DNA of 64,000 nucleotides from the NCBI RefSeq assembly GCF_003325455.1, contig NZ_CP025198.1, forward strand, positions 372,001-436,000, in the 5' to 3' direction. This document shows positions 61,656 through 64,000 of this stretch, piece by piece. The stretch comes from Acidipropionibacterium virtanenii. GTDB lineage: Bacteria; Actinomycetota; Actinomycetes; Propionibacteriales; Propionibacteriaceae. Position 1 is the stretch's first letter; each line of letters begins with the position of its first letter. A program made the translations under genes and the position numbers. Under the pieces are notes generated by a model. The model saw only the letters and a program-made list of their open reading frames with translations. It was not told the origin of the DNA and did not search any database.

Positions 61656-64000
61656 TGGTGCGCCGAATGGCTGGGGAGCCGCGGTGTGATGATCGTGCCG
61701 TCGGCGCGTTCCTGCCCGACGATGTCGTCGAGGGTGGGCATCGGGCCCAGGTCCTCGTGCGGCGTCGCCCGGATCGTGACCGGCGCTCCGGGGGAGACGT
61801 CGTAGCCGCTGCCGCAGACCACCAGCCGTGTCCCCGGGCCCTCCTCGACGCTCAGTGTGATCCGCCCGCCGGCCAGTTCCACCCGGACCCGGGTGCCACG
61901 CACGGTGATGCGGAAGGTGAGTCCCTCCCAGTCGGAGGGAAGCCGTGGATCGAGGCGGACGCGCCCGCCGCCCGGATCGTCGCGCAGCCCGCCGAACCCG
62001 TAGATCAGCGCACTCCACACCCCTCCGGCCGAGGCGATGTGGATGCCGTCGTCGGTGTTGTGGTGGGTGTCGGCCAGATCGACGAAGAGCAGGTCCTGGA
62101 AGTGCCGCACGGCGTCCCGGGGATGACCCACCTCGGCCGCCATGATCGCCTCGGCCACCGCCGACAGGCTCGAGTCCCCTGTGGTCAGCGGCTCGTAGTA
62201 GTGGAAGTCGCGGGCCTTCTCGTCGGCGGCGAACTCGCTGGAGTGCAGGAGTTCCGCCAGGACGACGTCGGTCTGTTTGATCACCTGGAATCGATAGATC
62301 ATCAGCGGATGATAATGCAGCAGCAGAGGGAAATCCGAGGGCGGTGTGTGGGGAAGATCCCACACCTCCTTGGTGAGGAACCGGTCGTCCTGGGGGTGTA
62401 CCTGCAGCTTCTCGTCGTAGGGGATCGCCATCGCCTCGGCGGCCCGTTCCCAGAGGTCCACCTCCGAGGGGTCCAGGCCGACCCGATCGACCATCCGGGC
62501 GTACCGCTCGGGTGCCTGCGCCTGGAGGGAGCGCACCGCTGCCACGGCGTCACGGAGGTTCCCGCGGGCCATGATGTTGGTGTACAGGTTGTCGTCGACG
62601 ACGGTGGTGTACTCGTCGGGCCCCGTCACCCCGTGGATGTGGAAGGCCTCCTGCCCGTCGGAGCGGAAGAAGCCCAGATCGGCCCACATCCGCGCGGTCT
62701 CCACCAGGATGTCGATGGCGCCGCGGGTGAGGAAATCATGGTCACCGGTGGTGCGGACGTACAGCATCAATGCGTAGGAGATATCGGCGTCGATGTGATA
62801 CTGAGCCGTGCCTTGAGCGTAATTCCCCGAGGCCTCATGGCCATTGATGGTGCGCCAGGGGAAGAGCGCCCCGGTCATATTGATCTCATGGGCCCGGCGG
62901 CGAGCCGCCGGCAGCATGGTGCATCGGAAGCGCAGCGCCGAGCGGGACACCTCGGGGGTGGTGTAGGAGAGGAAGGGCAGGACGTAGACCTCCCCGTCCC
63001 AGAAGTAGTGCCCCGAGTACCCGTTGCCGGTCAGGCCCTTGGCCGGGATGCCGTGCCCACCGCCGCACATCGTGGCCTGGGCGACGTGGAAGAGGTTGAA
63101 CCGGATCGCCTGCTGCAGTTCGGGCCGGCCCGCCACCTCGACGTCGCTGCGCGCCCAGAAGCCGTCGCACCAGGCGCGTTGCTCGGCCAGCAGCGTGTCG
63201 AGGCCGGCCGCCCGCGCGTCGCCGATGGTGCGCCGGCAGCGCTGGGCCAGCTCGCTGGAGGGCGAGGACCGCGACGTGTGGTAAGCGGCGTACTTGACGA
63301 TCCGCAGCGTCGAGCCCGCCCTCGCGCGGGTGCGGAACTCCCGGGAGGAGACGTCGGGGGAGACGTCCTGATACTGGCGGACCTCGTCGTCGGAGCTGAC
63401 GTCGTGGTCGACGCCGACTGCCAGCGTCATTCCCGAGGCCGCAACCCGATAGCCCAGCGAGGTGCAGGAGCCCTCGGTGCCGACATGGGTGGACTCCAGG
63501 ACGTGGGATCCCAGTTTCGAACTCTTCCGTGGATCCGGGATGTGAGACTCCAGCTCGGCCTGCAGTGGCGTGTCCAGTGCCTGGCCGCCCTCCATCGCCC
63601 CCTCGGCCAGCGCCGTCTGCGCGTCGAGGCGGTTCACCAGGGTGGAGACGACGGTGAGGTCCAGCTCGCCGTCCAAGGGGGTGATCTCGATCTCCATCAC
63701 GGCCAGGTGGGGCCGGGTGAAGCTCACCATCCGACGAGAGCTCACGCGCACCCGCACCTTCGAGGGGGCCCGCCACACGATGGTCCTGGTGAGGACTCCG
63801 GTGCGCAGATCCAGCCGCCGCTCGTACTGCTCAAGATCGGCCACCGGGAGGTGGAGCGGTTCATCCCCGGCATAGAGCCGCATGACGGTGGCGTCGGGGA
63901 CCGCGATCATCTCCTGGCCCACCCGGGCGAAGCCGTAGGCCTCCTCGGCATGGTGAATCGGGTAGGTCTCGTGGAAGCCGTTGACGTAGGTTCCCGCGGT
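61652..64000 (-). CDS. GH65 disaccharide phosphorylase or hydrolase (N-terminus off window)
   Basis: 783 codons visible, continuing past the right edge. Family blocks are GHYFWDGEVYVLPF, INGHEASGNYAQGTAQYHID, the acid motif GVTGPDEYT (catalytic glutamate) and DDNLYTN. GH65 covers maltose, trehalose, kojibiose and nigerose phosphorylases. The sequence does not decide which. The N-terminal beta-sandwich is partly present (NGFHETYPIHH at the edge), so only about 20-60 residues are missing. It is convergent with the GCS2 gene. It complements the GH13 and GH31 genes in alpha-glucoside use. Confidence 0.88.
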   Translation of the reverse strand, partial: TAGTYVNGFHETYPIHHAEEAYGFARVGQEMIAVPDATVMRLYAGDEPLHLPVADLEQYERRLDLRTGVLTRTIVWRAPSKVRVRVSSRRMVSFTRPHLAVMEIEITPLDGELDLTVVSTLVNRLDAQTALAEGAMEGGQALDTPLQAELESHIPDPRKSSKLGSHVLESTHVGTEGSCTSLGYRVAASGMTLAVGVDHDVSSDDEVRQYQDVSPDVSSREFRTRARAGSTLRIVKYAAYHTSRSSPSSELAQRCRRTIGDARAAGLDTLLAEQRAWCDGFWARSDVEVAGRPELQQAIRFNLFHVAQATMCGGGHGIPAKGLTGNGYSGHYFWDGEVYVLPFLSYTTPEVSRSALRFRCTMLPAARRRAHEINMTGALFPWRTINGHEASGNYAQGTAQYHIDADISYALMLYVRTTGDHDFLTRGAIDILVETARMWADLGFFRSDGQEAFHIHGVTGPDEYTTVVDDNLYTNIMARGNLRDAVAAVRSLQAQAPERYARMVDRVGLDPSEVDLWERAAEAMAIPYDEKLQVHPQDDRFLTKEVWDLPHTPPSDFPLLLHYHPLMIYRFQVIKQTDVVLAELLHSSEFAADEKARDFHYYEPLTTGDSSLSAVAEAIMAAEVGHPRDAVRHFQDLLFVDLADTHHNTDDGIHIASAGGVWSALIYGFGGLRDDPGGGRVRLDPRLPSDWEGLTFRITVRGTRVRVELAGGRITLSVEEGPGTRLVVCGSGYDVSPGAPVTIRATPHEDLGPMPTLDDIVGQERADGTIITPRLPSHSAHH

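Noticed and set aside
1-64000. tRNA, rRNA or transposase genes
   Set aside because: None recognised on either strand. No CCA-ended cloverleaf, rRNA core sequence or DDE/serine recombinase motif was seen.

Overview
The window is 64 kb of uniformly GC-rich, densely coding DNA from an actinobacterium. Support comes from GTG and TTG starts, ATGA and TGATG gene overlaps, LGFP repeats on a lysozyme, and Tat-like lipoprotein leaders on the sugar-binding proteins. A member of the Propionibacteriaceae would fit, but that is an inference and no marker gene settles it. No rRNA, tRNA or CRISPR array was seen.

Most of the window is a carbohydrate-utilisation region. Four CUT1-type ABC importers lie at about 1-3249, 14196-17367, 19764-22775 and 40010-44626. 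Each has a binding protein and two permeases, and none has its own ATPase, so a shared MsmK/MsiK-type ATPase elsewhere is expected. They are interleaved with glycosidases: GH3 and GH31 as a divergent pair at 4.6-9.5 kb, GH172/DUF2961 at 17.4 kb, GH32 at 22.8 kb, GH13 at 32.8 kb, a secreted 1230-residue enzyme candidate with two CBM5/12 modules at 36-39.6 kb, a GH32 homologue that appears to lack its catalytic residues at 51-52.5 kb, and GH65 at the right edge. Three LacI regulators and several palindromic operators suggest local, substrate-specific control. The GH172 and GH32 loci point to fructose-containing oligosaccharides. The GH13, GH31 and GH65 enzymes point to alpha-glucosides.

Between 24.6 and 32.7 kb the sugar region is interrupted. 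There are remnants of a DUF4143 ATPase and a MarR regulator, followed by a single 2242-residue protein. It combines a Swt1-type HEPN RNase domain, a transglutaminase-like segment, DUF4011, a COG1112-type superfamily 1 helicase, an MTES_1575-like endonuclease domain and DUF3320. This is the best candidate for an uncharacterised (probably antiviral) system here. A second candidate is the compact operon at 55.2-56.8 kb of an XRE regulator, an ImmA/IrrE metalloprotease and a PIN-like protein.

The right third is mixed metabolism. It holds an APC amino-acid transporter with an SDR dehydrogenase, a CycA-like permease divergent from alanine dehydrogenase, a VIT-family metal transporter, a leaderless ArsR-SRPBCC-DHFR-like operon, a copper-type P1B ATPase under a CsoR-like operator, and a GCS2 glutamate-cysteine ligase homologue. 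Several intergenic regions carry unusually long palindromes. Three of them share a TTCCCGCTCAACG-like core and may be bidirectional terminators or a dispersed repeat family.
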